64,000 bases of DNA from the NCBI GenBank assembly GCA_028554755.1, contig JAPTOF010000006.1, forward strand, positions 5,264,501 through 5,328,500. The letters are read 5' to 3'. Below the pieces are notes generated by a model, which did not search any database, was not told the origin of the DNA, and saw nothing but the letters and a program-made list of their open reading frames with translations. This DNA comes from Cordia subcordata (taxonomy: Eukaryota > Streptophyta > Magnoliopsida > Boraginales > Cordiaceae). The position numbers and the translations under genes are program-made. Below are positions 23,673 to 36,420 of the stretch, in pieces (within the stretch, counting starts at the first letter, position 1; every line of letters starts with the position of its first letter).

Positions 23673-26600
23673 TCAGGAGGTTCTCTGGCTTGTTATTCTC
23701 TCAGCAGCCTGGCCTTTTTGTTTTTCTTTGCCTAGATTTTTAGTCTTCACCATTTTACTTGCAGGGAAGTGCAATCTGGCCATGAGAGGCCGAGGTGCCC
23801 GTGTTTTCTGGTCAAACCCTCTAACGCAGACAAATCCTGAAAATGATTACCGAATAGCATTAGTCAATGAAGTAGTGGAAGCTTTACTGATCGAGTATAC
23901 ATAATGACTTTCCTAACTCGCTTATGTTAATTGAGGAGCATCTACTGCTAAGTTATCATCAGCCACTAAATGTGAAAACACATGTTAATTGAAGCATACA
24001 AGAACTTTTGGGTAAGTTCATCAAATGAAAAACAATAATGAATTCTACAGAATATTTGCACTGTGAACCTAGCGAGGTTTTGTTATCTCAATTTTAGTTA
24101 AGAATCAGTCTTCATACCTCTCCAAAAGCAGAACTGGATCCCTTCTGTTGTCAAACCTGGCAAACCCCAGCATGCACACCAAAATTTTAAACTAAATACT
24201 CAAGCTTTTCATTTCTTGCTGCAGTTTCACGATATGTATTTCTGCATACCTTTAAAAATTGTTGAAACAGAGGTCCCAAAGTACACTGTGCGTCGTGGCA
24301 GGTTCCATATTGATGCTCTTGGAACATCAATTGGGTTAAGACTGGATTCATGATCTGCAAATACCTGCTCATTGATACAACTTATGTCATAATACCCAGG
24401 TTTGTCAAGGTTTTGCAATTAATTAAGAGAAATTAACCCTAAGTTAATGCAGTTTTGGTGACATTCATATCTCTAGAGGGTTGTATGTGATACAAAAGGA
24501 GATCCAATTACAAGAATTGGATTTACCTCATTCACTTGAAAATATGTGCCATTCAATGGGAAGCTCCCTCTCATGGCTGTTCTGCATGGAATCTGTAATG
24601 GTGAAGGTCCTTTAGCTTGATATCTGTTATTACCTAAATATCATAATTGATGTTGAATCTCTTGATTGCTTACCAGAAGTGTGCCTCTGACTGTATTGGA
24701 ATTGGCTTCTTTTATACTATTGCATGAGAAGCATGTATTCTCATAGCACAGTTTGCCTGATGCTTGATTATTGCACTTACTTTCAGGTCGTTGAATTGAA
24801 TTTGCTGTTTCACCTGGTTTAAATAGTGTCATGTTGTTATTGCATGTTGTCCAGAGCCTTATGAAATTAATTCATATGTTTAACATGAATTGTAGAATTC
24901 TATCATTCATATATTCACGAACATTAATATATACAATCACTGCTTTTCTGTGGGAATAAGAGAAGTATATTTTGGGTTCTATGGCGATGTTTATTTCAGT
25001 GAAGACTTTGATAGTTTGAAACAGATGTGGGCAAGTATTTTTTGTGCTTACCTGGTGTCCATATAGCAAGAAGGTACGGACTTGGATCATCAGGTTCTCG
25101 TCTATCCAGCTGAACTATTTAACATTTTAAGGTCAGTTCAAGACATTTTCTTGTATATGTGAAAAACAGCTTCAACAAGTTGAGAAAGACTAACCCCCTT
25201 CAGTAGTGGATGTGAGTCTGGAAGTTCATACCTGCAGCATATTAGGAGTTATTGACTTTGTTGGTGAAGGCATGATAATTATAAATTTATTGAACTTTTG
25301 TGCTGTGCTTTTCTTTTTTATTGATAAGTAGAAATGTCATTACTTGTGACATCGTTTTCGCTGGTAATAATTTAAAGTACAACTTCCTGTAGATTTATCA
25401 AGTTATAATTAGATGCTGTGTAGTGATTTCCCTTCTCCTAATCTAACTTTTTCCTGTAGTTCACGGCAAAAAAGATGTTACTGGAGTTAGGAGCTTACAC
25501 TTGATGCTCTGTCCGTAATCGACTGACATTCTTCAGTTTTGGAGTAGGAATCGAAGCAACTTGTGGATTCAATGCTACTATAGCTTTGGACAAGTCTCCT
25601 TCTTGCATATCTATGTTCTCTTGCATGAAGCTTTGCAAATTTGTTGTAAATTCTTCTATATTGAGTTTGATTGTAGGAATTTCGTCAGGATCATCGTAGA
25701 AGGCATCTTCAATATCGCTTTCAGTGACTTCTGTAGGTAGTTCTGGTGATGGTGGTTCCTGTACAATAGGTTCAGTACAGCAATTCACTACACCTGTCTC
25801 TCTGACTAGGTTGGTGTCAGATAGAGGTAGGGGCATAGGCTTGATGACTGGGGCAGGGATTTCATCAACTGCTATTGGAGCAGTTGAATTTACAATACTT
25901 CTCTCTTCTGGGCCTGGAAGGGCAAGCCTTGCACTGCAGCATGCACATAAGTGTTTGTTAAACAATTTGTGGTACTGTTTGTTAGATGTGTCTTCATGAA
26001 CAAAGGAAAGCAGATATTGTCAGACTAGGGTTCATAATATTGAAATCTATATCAGCAGGTAATTTCTTTGTTCTCATTCCCTTTAGCCAGGTTCTCAAAT
26101 ATTATTCTTGATTTTATCTAATTATTAAAACAAGGTAGAAGGGTATCTGATGTCTAATTATTCTGAAACACAGTAAAAGGGTATATGATGTCAATATGCC
26201 TTAACCGTTATTCTTTGTTTTTGACTCATTACCTATCTCTGCGTACAATGTTAATTTTTCACATGCATGGTATAATATAGTAGGAGCAATGGAACACAAT
26301 TGACAACAATATTTCAGGAAAACAATGTGATGATCGGAAACCTACAACTAGCCCTCTAAGAAACATGGGTTGATGCATTGAAGATCTGAATTGCAATGGT
26401 TTGATCAACTGCATGCAGTATGCGGATGGTCCTTCTGTAGCTGGCATGAGTTGTAAGAAATGTACTGGTAATTGAGCAAGTAGGTTGTCATCCATTAACA
26501 TGTAAATGGTATGTTACTCAATGATGGAAACAACACTATTGGGAGGTAGTAGTCTCTATTTCTCAGCTGCCATCCATGAAAAGTAGTCAGTACATGTGAA

Positions 26601-29600
26601 AATATGTTGCACTTACAAACCTGAACGTGCATACAGATGCACACACATGAATGTAGTAACGTGAATTGTTTGTTTCCATATATGGGTGTGCAAATGACTT
26701 GTGAAGAAGTGGACAGCTAACCTTGCAAAAGCACTTGCAAAGTGTCTGCAGTCTCCTCTCATCGGACATGCATTACAATTTGGCTTACTCTTCGTGCAGA
26801 AAACCTGCACATTGCTGAGTTGGTCACTTTGAGTTGTCTTCTCAGATGGATAGCTTTACATAATTTTAGAACAAGAACATACCTTTCCAAATGTAATCAT
26901 TTGATAGTGCAGCTCGTACCTTCAGTTAACAGTACATTAGTCAGAGGTCTATCTAGGGTATGTTGTAACAATTCACTTTTGTTGAGAAGAAGAAGCTGTT
27001 TGTGGTTGAGGAGAAAGGTTTGGAAGTGGAATAGGAACTTACAAGGTTCTCTGGTCCAGCTGACAGAGTCTGGGCCAAAGATACTTCTGAATTGACTCTA
27101 GAACAGGGTACCTGAATGGCAAAATTATTAGAAAGCCATATACTAGATCAGCTCCTTCAATGATCAGTCATCATTTACTACTCACAACTCGAGGAGATGC
27201 AACTGAAGTGACTCTGGCAGTGGTTGCAGTGGAACCCAGCCGAGTCTCACAGCTATCCGCCCAACATTCGTGTCAACCTGATAGACAAACTTTTGAGGCG
27301 AATATGGGGTTTGGTTGAATTTATATGTGATCTCTAGTTGGAAATGAAGCTTACCGGGAAAGCAACATGGTGAAGCGTCAATAGCCGCACACATTCCACA
27401 CTTTTCAGTCCCAGTCCCCGTATACTCAACAGATAATTCCTACATTATATATTTTTCGTGGAAGGCACACAGTCAGTTTTTACATGTGGAATATATACAT
27501 ATCTTCAAGCTGCTAAGAGGTATGTGCCTGACTTTAGTTGCAAAGTGTGTAAGATGGCGACTTGATTCAGTTTATTACTCAAGAGAACTTACTTTGCTTT
27601 ATCTGGGGGAACATCTCTCAACCATTCTAGGTCAATGCTTTCATGTTCTTGAACCAATCGGTTGAGGAAATCCTGAAAAATTTGATATTACTCTTAACTT
27701 TAATATTTGATTTTGTGTTTTCTATAGTTTTCTAAAACTCTCCTGATTGCTAGAACAACGAGTTAATAGATTCCTCATGAATACCTTGATTCGCTCCGCG
27801 AGCATGTTATTCATACCCCTCTCCTTTATTGTGTCTGAGATCTCTTTAACATCAGCATGTCTCAGAGCTTCATAGTCCATTGAATCTGTCGCATCCTTGC
27901 TTCTCGTTTTTCTGCTACTGTTAGATAGCACCTGCTTTCTGAGGCTATCCCAGTCAAATGCTTTCGACCTTCCCCCCTCAGCCTTTCTTTTTCTCCTATT
28001 TGAGATATCTGTCTCTGGCCCACCAGTTGGTTTGTTGAAGGTAGTTGTTTCTCCTGCATTTACATAACTCTAAGCATCTTGGATTATCCACCAGTGACCA
28101 GACTAGTCATCTGGGTTTCAAAATCTTGTCATGTTGAGATGGGGACTTCAGAAAAATGTGTTAAGTTACCTATTTGGCATTTGGGGAGTGCTTCAGCAGG
28201 TCTTGTAGGCTCCGAGCTGTAAGTGCTTTCCAGTTGAATGGTCTTGGAGCTCTTTCTTGGACTGTTGTGCATTGAGGGTTGATTGCATCCACTGTTAGGT
28301 ACTGATTGTAAATGAGAGATGGGTTTGAGGTGTGTGTCTAGAAAAGCAAGTTGGGTCTCTCTTGGTGCTTGAATCTCTGGGGTTCCAGTAAGTTGTGCTG
28401 TTAGGTTGTTATCACTTCCGGCCATCCCTCCTATATGTCCGCTTGGATGGTCAATTCCTGTTACCATGCTGATATTAGAACCTGTTAAAGCCAAAGAAGA
28501 GATACCTCTCTTCCGTGGGAGTTCAAAGCGATTTTCTGCCAGAAATCCCAAGTCTGATCTCATTGTTGACCGATGATTACTGGGAGCAGTACATCCTTGC
28601 AGTTGCTGCATATTGGTCTTGCCTGGGTAGGCGCAACTATCACGTCCTGTGTTCAGACTTTGATTGTGCCCATAATGTGATAGATATTCTGGTTGCTGAT
28701 ATATAACTTCTGGCATATTCTCTATGAGTGAATTCTGAATCATGTGATTTTGGTATTCTTGTAACATAGAGGTTCTTTCTCTTTGAAGGGAAAATATTTC
28801 AGAATTCTTATTTTTGTGGGAATTGCACAAAGTTATTTGATCCTCAGCCTCAGAGTTGGATCCTGAGCTAGATCTGACTTCTTCTAAAGCTTGATAAATG
28901 AAAGAATCAGGAGAAGTTTGAGATGAAATGACGTCATCCTTGGACCTCTTATTCTTCTTTTCTGTAGAAGCTCTTGTTACTGTCCTGAGATCTTCTATTC
29001 TCTGTTCAGAGGTTTCACTGGATGTTGTAGAGCTTTGGTAGTATACTGGCTGTCTTGTTATGCTTGCATGATATGTGATGGTGCCATCTGGATCTATTAT
29101 TTGAACAGGTTCTTCAACAATCGGATTTGCCTTATTCCACCCGCTTGCTTGTTTTGTTGGATGTGAGGGGAATTTTGCTGCAAGTGACATGAAAGCAGAG
29201 CTGCACGCAGTGGAAAACAGGGAACATCAATGTCATCAGTTTCCTGGTATAGTAAAATCTCTCTTGATGCTAAAGTGCTGAGCGTACCTTGAAAGATGGT
29301 CAGAGACATTCTGCGTGAGAAACACACCTATGACCGAGTCAACAACCGAGCCTTTCCATGGGGAGAATCGCCTATCTCCTGCAAAGGTAAACCAAGAGAG
29401 TCAATTTTGCATGATGGTAATTGATAAAAGCTACAACTTTATGCAGTCGCCAAACAAGGGTTGATCTTTACAATTGGCTGTAGTCTTCTTAACTGAGTCA
29501 TTTACTCTCTCCCAGTAAAGTGTGAGAAAGGTTGTGCATTATATTATATTTAAGTGAAAAAGCCATGCTAGATCCTTGGAAGAATATAATGTTTGAACTT

Positions 29601-30366
29601 AACAGCCTTCTCGTGTTTGAAACTTTCACATGGTATCTACTCCAGTTAGCAGAAGGTTGTGAACACAAAATATTGAGAGAATGAGCTAAATGCCCCACTT
29701 TTTTTAAAAACAACCAAAATGCCATGTTTTTGAAACTAACGAGTAAAATGTTACAAAATGCATTTTCGAGTTTTAGAAACTCAAAGATTGAATTTTTTTT
29801 TTCCTCTCTTTTGAAAAGCAGACCTTTGAGTTCTGAAAAATCGAAGATGCAAAAAATCAGAAAAGATCATCAAGTGTTTTGACATTTTACTCATTAGTTT
29901 AAAAAACATGGCGCTTTGGTTGTTTTTTTATTTTTTTTATAAATTGGGCTTTTAATTTATTTTCTCCAAAACATTTCTATATCAGTTGGGGGCGCAGTTT
30001 TTTGGTTTATGTTCTCACCTGTTCTTCTTCAGGATAATGTCAGTCATTTGCTAAGTCTAGTGGCTTCCATATGCAAGCGAAATTGCATATTAGGGCATAT
30101 ATGTCCTATTGCACATAGGAAACCCCGTAAATCACTATATCTGGCTTCTTTGTGCTATGCATCGGCAATTTTGCATGAGTTGCATCAAAATATTCTAACT
30201 TTAGCTAACTTTTCCTCAGTGTGAAATTTGTTTTCCACAATAATTTGGAGTTGACATCTGTTAAAAATCCATAGTTTATGCTGGATCTTTGGTAGCTATG
30301 TTTTAGTAAATTTAGTTCACATTTGGTCTTCACTTTGCAACTCATCTCTATCTACCTGTTTATCAG

Positions 30367-30403
<37 letters not shown>

Positions 30404-33400
30404 CGTTCTATGACAAGCAAGCATGACTGAGTATAAAATTTCGGAATAGATACTGGGAGGTTTTTATACCTTGAACTAGGTGCATTCGAGCAATAAACGA
30501 GTCTACTCGACCTTGAAACACATTCCTTTCTTCTTCCCACCATTTTTCTGTGCGCTTGTCGATAGTTTCTGTGCTCTCCGTTCCTTCCTTCCCCATCAAG
30601 AGGTTCCAAAGTCTGTTTGTCTGTGGATCAAGGTCCACTTTTGGCCGAGGTTTGCGTCTTTTAATGGGATCAAATCCCTCGTATGGAACAATTGATCCAT
30701 CTCCTTTGTATTGGACAAGTGCAGTTTCTGCTTTTTCTGCTATTTCTTTACCACAGTCACTGATATACAAACCCCTCAGTTGGTGTGTAATTTGATCAAT
30801 TAAATCAAGGATCTTTTCCAGTCCCAGTGAAGCTGCACCTGATATGAGAAAATTGCTGATATTAACTTTAGAATTATATATTCTTCAAAATTAGTTTTAA
30901 AGTGGTGCTAACATGTTAAGCTTACAGGACATGTACAAACCTTCTGCCTTCGTGGAGGAGCTTTGATATTCAGAGAGCAGTCTGTCTTTGCTGAGTGGCT
31001 GCTTAGATGTTGCTGGTCCCCTTGTCTTCTTCTTAGTTGGCATATTAGTGCAAGAAGTTTCAATTTCATGGTCTTGAGTGGATCTGGATGCTGTGTAAAT
31101 TGCGGACTGCAGATTCCAATTAGCAAATGCCATTAGGCTATTGTGGCTGTGTATATGAGAGTTCAGCTGAGACATTTTATTAGCTATTTGTTCCTTTTGT
31201 AATTGTACTTCTGATGAGGTTTGCTGCTTCAGAAAATCACGCCTAACAGCCATGAGGTTGATATACTGGTTAGCAGGAATCTGATAGGCACGCTTTGGCT
31301 TATTTGAGGGGCTCTCTTTTTCTAAGTTGTAACCTGGTGATTGACTCTTTAAATGTGATATTGAACTGCTTGTACAGACACCATTCATGACCCTTGTTTC
31401 CATCTGTCTCAGGCTACCTTGAGTTGTTGGAATGCAGTAAGGCAAACTGGTTGTTGTTCTTTGTGAGATATCTGAAACTTTCTTTTTCTTGCAAGTTTCT
31501 GAAGCACCAAAGTTAAGGTTGCTGCTTCCAGCGTAATTTTCATCCTTGGTAGCTATTCCCTGGGGCAACAATTGAGAGCACATAGAGGTATCAGTTTGTT
31601 GATGAGGTAGCACAGAAGTCTGGCAGTGTGCTCTCTTGAACCCTCTTTGTTCAATGAGACCAGTTACATCTCTCAGCATTTGAGTCCTCTGCAGTAGAAG
31701 TTGCCTTGTTCTATCAATATTTGCTTGAGTATTATTGCCTAAACCTCCAAGGATGTCTTCATGCCCTTGATTGTAGCCACTCTGGCTATTAGTTTGATAT
31801 AGATTGACATTTTGCATACTTAGATTCCTTGCAATGACATTTATAGTATGGTTATTTGTGGTAGCTGTTTGTGCTGCAGGGATAACTGATGATGATACTC
31901 CAGATGACATTTGATTTGTGAGAGATGAAAGAGTAACCTTAGAACCTTTGTGCTGTTTCTCAGCACCATATCCCTGTTGGTTCTCTTTATGCAATGCTGA
32001 TGTTGTGTTTACCTTGTTGATTTTTCCACTGCATTCTGGATCTTGGAATATGAAATTCAAATTAGAAGGATCCTTACTCTCTTCATCTCTTTCTGCTTGG
32101 TTACAATCTTTTCTCTCCTGATTCTCATGCTCTACTTGATTTTCCAAATCAAAATTTAGCACCCTGCGGCACAATTTTGTTTGAGATCCATCATCTGGAA
32201 TTTTGATCTTGTTTCTAACGTTGCATTGTTCTGTTGCGGAGGAACTGAGGCCCTTTTTGCGCACATATTTCCTTTTCCCTGCTGGATTTTCAAGTGAAGT
32301 GTTGTTTTTTGGAGTAGTGGCCTTCGGCGTCCTTTTGGGTTTCCCTTCAACCACAACCTTGGGCCGGTGTTTCCTTCTTCTGGGTGGTTTCTGCTTTGGT
32401 GTTTTGTTCAGGTCAATGCCTCCCTGATCTCCTTCTAGATAAGCTTGGTTCCCCAGCGATGCTGCAATGTCTGCAGATGATGAGTCCATAGGATTCTGTA
32501 GAAATTCATTGCTATGATTCTCAACATTCTCCTGTTCAACAGATACAAGATTCTCCAGGTTATCTTTTTTTTGACTTAAGCCTTCAGCAAGTAAAGGATT
32601 TGATGTCCCAGAGAGCTGCTGATTCTTTAACTGCCTTCCTTGATCTGGTGTCACGGGTGCAAATTTGAAGCAACTGGTGGTACTTGTAGCAATCCGACCT
32701 TCTGACCTTGGTGGTGAGTTTAGGTCATAGATGGGCCAGTAAGGCACGGGAAATCCATCTGTCCAAATGCAGCACCAAATAGCAAACTGGTTATTCATAT
32801 TTCGGTAAAAGATTGTAATGTATCTTTTGAATATGATGACCCGAACAAATTTCCTTACATTTCTACTAGAGGACAGGAAAGATGTGCAGAACATTTATTT
32901 TTGTTATTATCAAGGCCTTTTCACCTCAATGGTGTTCATTTTGTAGCTAGTATGCTGTGGATGGGGACAGCATTTTGATTCTAAATCCCTGATATAATTT
33001 TACTGTCCAATTCCTGTACTTGCCATGTGATGCAGAACATGTGGAAGAGTTAAATTGTAAATTAGGGAAGGTCACTAACCTCTGTGTGCTTGTGATAAGT
33101 TGTCATCACTGGTTCTGAGATTGTTTTGCTTCGTGAGCATAGAACTAGCAGACTTGTATTCTGAACAAATTCCTTCAAGTTGAGACCATGTACATGGAGT
33201 GCGGGAATTGTTGCTGATATAGATACTCTTTTCTGGTGTTCCATTTGGCGGGGATGCAAGTAGTGTATTTCTGTCTAATCTTCTGCTTGAAGACTGTGAA
33301 AATGATGCGTGCCCGTTTGGTGTTCCATTTGGAAAGGGGGCATATGATGCATTCCTGATGGCTTGAAGTTTTGGTGGAGAATTTCTACATACTGGATTGA

Positions 33401-33869
33401 TGCCTAACTTCTGCACATAAGAGCCTGCTCCAAAACTGAACCTTTCTCTATTCTCTATGACAGCAGCTTTGCGAGGATTGTTCCCGGCTCCAAAAATGAA
33501 GCTTTCTCTATTCTCAATAGCAGCAGCAATGCCAGTATTATGGCCAGCTCCATAATTGAAGCTTTCTCCGTTCTTGATTACAGCTGCATTGCAGATATAA
33601 TGCTCTTCATGAATGGGATTCGTTAGACCACTTGGAAGAATATCCTGAAGTAACCCACTGTTGGTTGTGTTCTCTTGTAACAGCCCACTGTAGATTCCAA
33701 CCAAATCTTGCCAATTCGATCCGGTCATGAGGTTCCCCTGCATTTCAGCAGGGATGAGACTGGATCTTAGCAGAATTGGCTTCTGTGGTGTTAAAGGAAT
33801 CCAGGAATCCACATTCTGGACAACACCATTTTGTTGGGGAGTTGAAAAACCCCTCCCCAAGTTCATCAT
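23673..33869 (-). CDS. DME: DEMETER-family 5-methylcytosine DNA glycosylase, 20 coding exons, ~1960 aa
   Basis: Exons: 33869-33080, 32758-30926, 30838-30470, 29378-29288, 29200-28170, 28053-27785, 27672-27593, 27439-27355, 27277-27186, 27111-27043, 26919-26883, 26804-26722, 25933-25499, 25231-25195, 25109-25052, 24813-24674, 24592-24527, 24364-24250, 24156-24118, 23836-23673; 5883 nt, every phase closing. Family members excise 5-methylcytosine, starting active DNA demethylation in the nucleus. Visible parts: a 3 x 20-residue repeat (~95-154), GFPVPYWPIYDLNSPPR (~265), a Lys/Arg-rich block (~383-415), and glycosylase part A with WKGSVVDSVIGVFLTQNVSD (~1010). Then come the HhH-GPD Lys1500 in RGLGLKSVE, catalytic Asp1518 in VDTNVGR, an iron-sulfur ligand set C-X6-C-X2-C-X5-C (1585-1601), a CXXC-type motif CFSCNS and the C-terminal RRM-like fold. 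No break is seen. DME rather than ROS1 is favoured by neighbours only. Confidence 0.95.
30367..30401. repeat. (CT)n microsatellite in intron of DEMETER-like gene
   Basis: Uninterrupted CT run of about 35 bp, about 70 bp beyond the donor of the intron following coding exon 3. Confidence 0.95.
33408..33587 (-). repeat. In-frame triple 60-bp repeat in DEMETER-like exon 1
   Basis: Three consecutive 20-residue units of pattern AAVIENRESFxFGAGxNxxK encode residues ~95-154. The unit boundaries are visible in both DNA and protein; the copies have diverged. Confidence 0.88.
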
Positions 33870-34790
33870 CAAATTCAAGTGACCGCGCAAGTTTCACGCC
33901 CGTCTATGTCTGCTGCCCCAAATGGTGGTTTCCCTTGCATCAGATCATCACTTCTGACAAAAAAGAGTCAAAATTTTCAGGTAGTTCTATGTTATAATAT
34001 CTTTTTTTCCCACAATTATTTCTAAACTCAAACTTTAGTAGTCTAAGCCTACCCTGCTAAAACTGCAAATACCATTTCTCACTGGTATTTCTTATGCATA
34101 ATATGGTAAACATCTGACAGAAAGGTTTTGCAGGTAACATAACAAAATGCCATGCAGGCAACAAATATTTCTTTTCATAAGCACTAAAGGGGGAAAAAGA
34201 AAAGCAAAAAGAGAGAAAATATTTACCTCGTGTGTCAAATATCTGCAGACCCATCTAGTTGTTTTCACTGATTAGGCAAAACACACACATAAACACACAT
34301 AAGCACACACAGAAAGAACAATTTCCAAAAACAGGGTCAGAAATATTAAATATAAAACACAGAAATGAATTATGAAAAAGAGGGGAAAAAACAGCAAATC
34401 GCAAATAGTTGCAGTTGGTAAATCAACAGTAAATTGGAAGATATTAATTCCAAATATAAATGGGTGAGAGTGAAATGTGGCCAGGTGAATTTAACCCACA
34501 AAATCTTTATCTCACAGAATCTCTTGTATGATTCTCGGAGAAAATAAAATCTTCCACAATTAAATGTCCCATTTATTTAGTGATTACAAACCATAAAAAA
34601 TATGTTAAAATTTGCATTAAAGAGAAAAATGGAAAAAATTTATTAACTGCTGCTAAGCTCACCGATCTCTTTAGCTGAATCTTTTTTGGCCGGAGTGATG
34701 TCCTCCGGGCCGAGTCAATGCCGGAGCGCCAAGTCAGTCTTCGTTAAAACAAGAAACAGAGAGAGAGAGAGAGAGAGAGAAATAAAATGG
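33870..34790 (-). promoter_or_regulatory. Spliced 5' leader of DEMETER-like gene with uORFs
   Basis: A likely first leader exon ends at donor ATCG|GTGAGC (34663) and carries a GA repeat (34758-34781). A possible short exon around 34270-34227 ends CACGAG|GTAAAT. The last leader segment begins after TTTGTCAG at 33953. A 21-codon uORF (ATG 33940, TGA ending 33875) stops 5 nt before the main ATG at 33869. Another ATG at 34254 would give a 13-codon uORF if the short exon is used. Exon usage is inferred. Confidence 0.5.
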
Positions 34791-35375
34791 AGTAAAATAA
34801 TAAAGAAAGCAACAGATAGAGCACACTTTTTATATGCAAAAGAATATAGGAATTTTGCTTAGGCTGCTTTGGCTTTTGTAACAGGGCACATCCCAGATGG
34901 TCAATGCCACATTACAATTTTGCTACCAAAAATTTACACCCAACATTGAAACCAGCAGTTAATTCTTTTTTGTTTTTGTCTTTGGCCTCATGCAACGCAT
35001 AGAATCAGATTTCGATACCAATATTTACATCACCATTAAAATTACCAGTTAGATTCTAGTAATGGCCAAGATTTTTTTATATAATAATATATATTTTTTG
35101 TAATGGCAAAGATTTCTTTTGCAGCGAGAAACTAAGGTACACTGCTGTGTCATGCACGTGCATTGGAGTGACACATTGGATCTCTTAGGTTACTGAAATT
35201 TCTTTTTCTTTTTTTTTTTAATAACTTCCCCCCCCCCCCCCCTTCTAAAAGTGAGTTTGAGATTACTAGATTACATAATGGGTTTAGAATAAAGTCATCA
35301 TGCGGCAATATTCTCACGGGAAATTGATATAAACACTACAATTCACTTATTAAAAGATATATTAGAGTTGAACGT

Positions 35376-35760
35376 TACAGTGTACTTCTTAAAAAGGAAA
35401 AAGTAAATATGATTATATTTTAAGTGTCAGTTGATTGTGTGGATACTCCAGTTGACTAATTGGTGATAAGGATGACAACTTATTTACTAAAAAGTCGAAT
35501 TCAAATAGCCGTTAGATGGTAGTTTACTTATTAAAAAGTTGAATTCGGATAACAGTTAGATGAGAGTTCACTTATTAAGAAGTTGAATTCAAATAACCGT
35601 TACAGTTCACTTACCAAAAAAAGAAAAATGAATATGATCATGTTTTAGACCGACAATTATTCTTGACTCCATGAATACTCTAATTTACGGATTGGTAATA
35701 AGCACTACAGTCCACTTACTAAAAGAGAAAAAGTAAATATAATTATATTATAAGCGCTAT
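35376..35760. repeat. Degenerate tandem repeat block
   Basis: Three adjacent units of about 40-48 bp (from about 35478, 35525 and 35569) share ACTTATTAAAAAGTTGAATT and a following AACNGTTAGATG. They are embedded in a larger, more diverged repeat recognisable from CAGTNCACTTACTAAAA followed by AAGTAAATATNATTATAT (about 35376, 35602 and 35708). Confidence 0.75.
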
Positions 35761-36344
35761 TTACGGTTGGTTACCACTTTTGACTCGTATTGAAATTTAG
35801 TAGTTGTCAAATTACAACTTTTTTCACGGTAGTAGGAGGTAATTTCGAAAAGTAATGTATAATTTCGTGCCATTATTGCGCATTGTGATGTTGACGTTAA
35901 TTATAGTGTGTTTAGAGTTATCTTAAATAAAACACTTATTTTATTTGTTATTTTACGTTAATCGTACATTAATAAATTTTGTTATTTGTACTTGCAAGAA
36001 ATGAGATGGATGTTAGTTACTTATATCTTATTGGGATAAGAAGGCGAATTAATGATTTTTCCAATGAATTTACTTTCTCATTATAATCTTAGTAAATCAA
36101 ACTTGTTTTGAGCCATGGAACAACATCTTTATCAAATTAGCTTATTTTAGCATTTAAACTTACACTAGGCCAATAGTCTTTCTATATAAGACACTTATTA
36201 CACATTTTGAATAAAATATTTATTAAATTTAAAATTTAAGATGAGTCTAAATAAACCATTAATTAGATTCAATAAGTGCGTTATGAAACTAGAGAGAAGT
36301 TACCCTTTATTTTTTTGGTCTTAAACTCCCCATCCCTAACACAA

Positions 36345-36420
36345 TCTTTTACGTCTTATGGATTCAAATCTAGTTTTAGGGGAAGTAATCTCAATTACTT
36401 GAGGTACTCCTCAACATTGG
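36345..36420 (-). mobile_element. Possible SINE head fragment
   Basis: The minus strand reads GGAGTACCTCAAGTAATTGA and a B-box-like GATTTGAATCC, resembling the head of the 13.1-kb SINE. No tail or target duplication is recognised. Confidence 0.4.

Noticed and set aside
23587..23904. 105-codon plus frame at the 3' end of the DEMETER-like gene
   Set aside because: Opposite strand of the last exon and 3' UTR of a well-supported gene.
30480..30795. Plus-strand frames opposite coding exon 3 of the DEMETER-like gene
   Set aside because: Shadows; the minus frame carries the family motifs.
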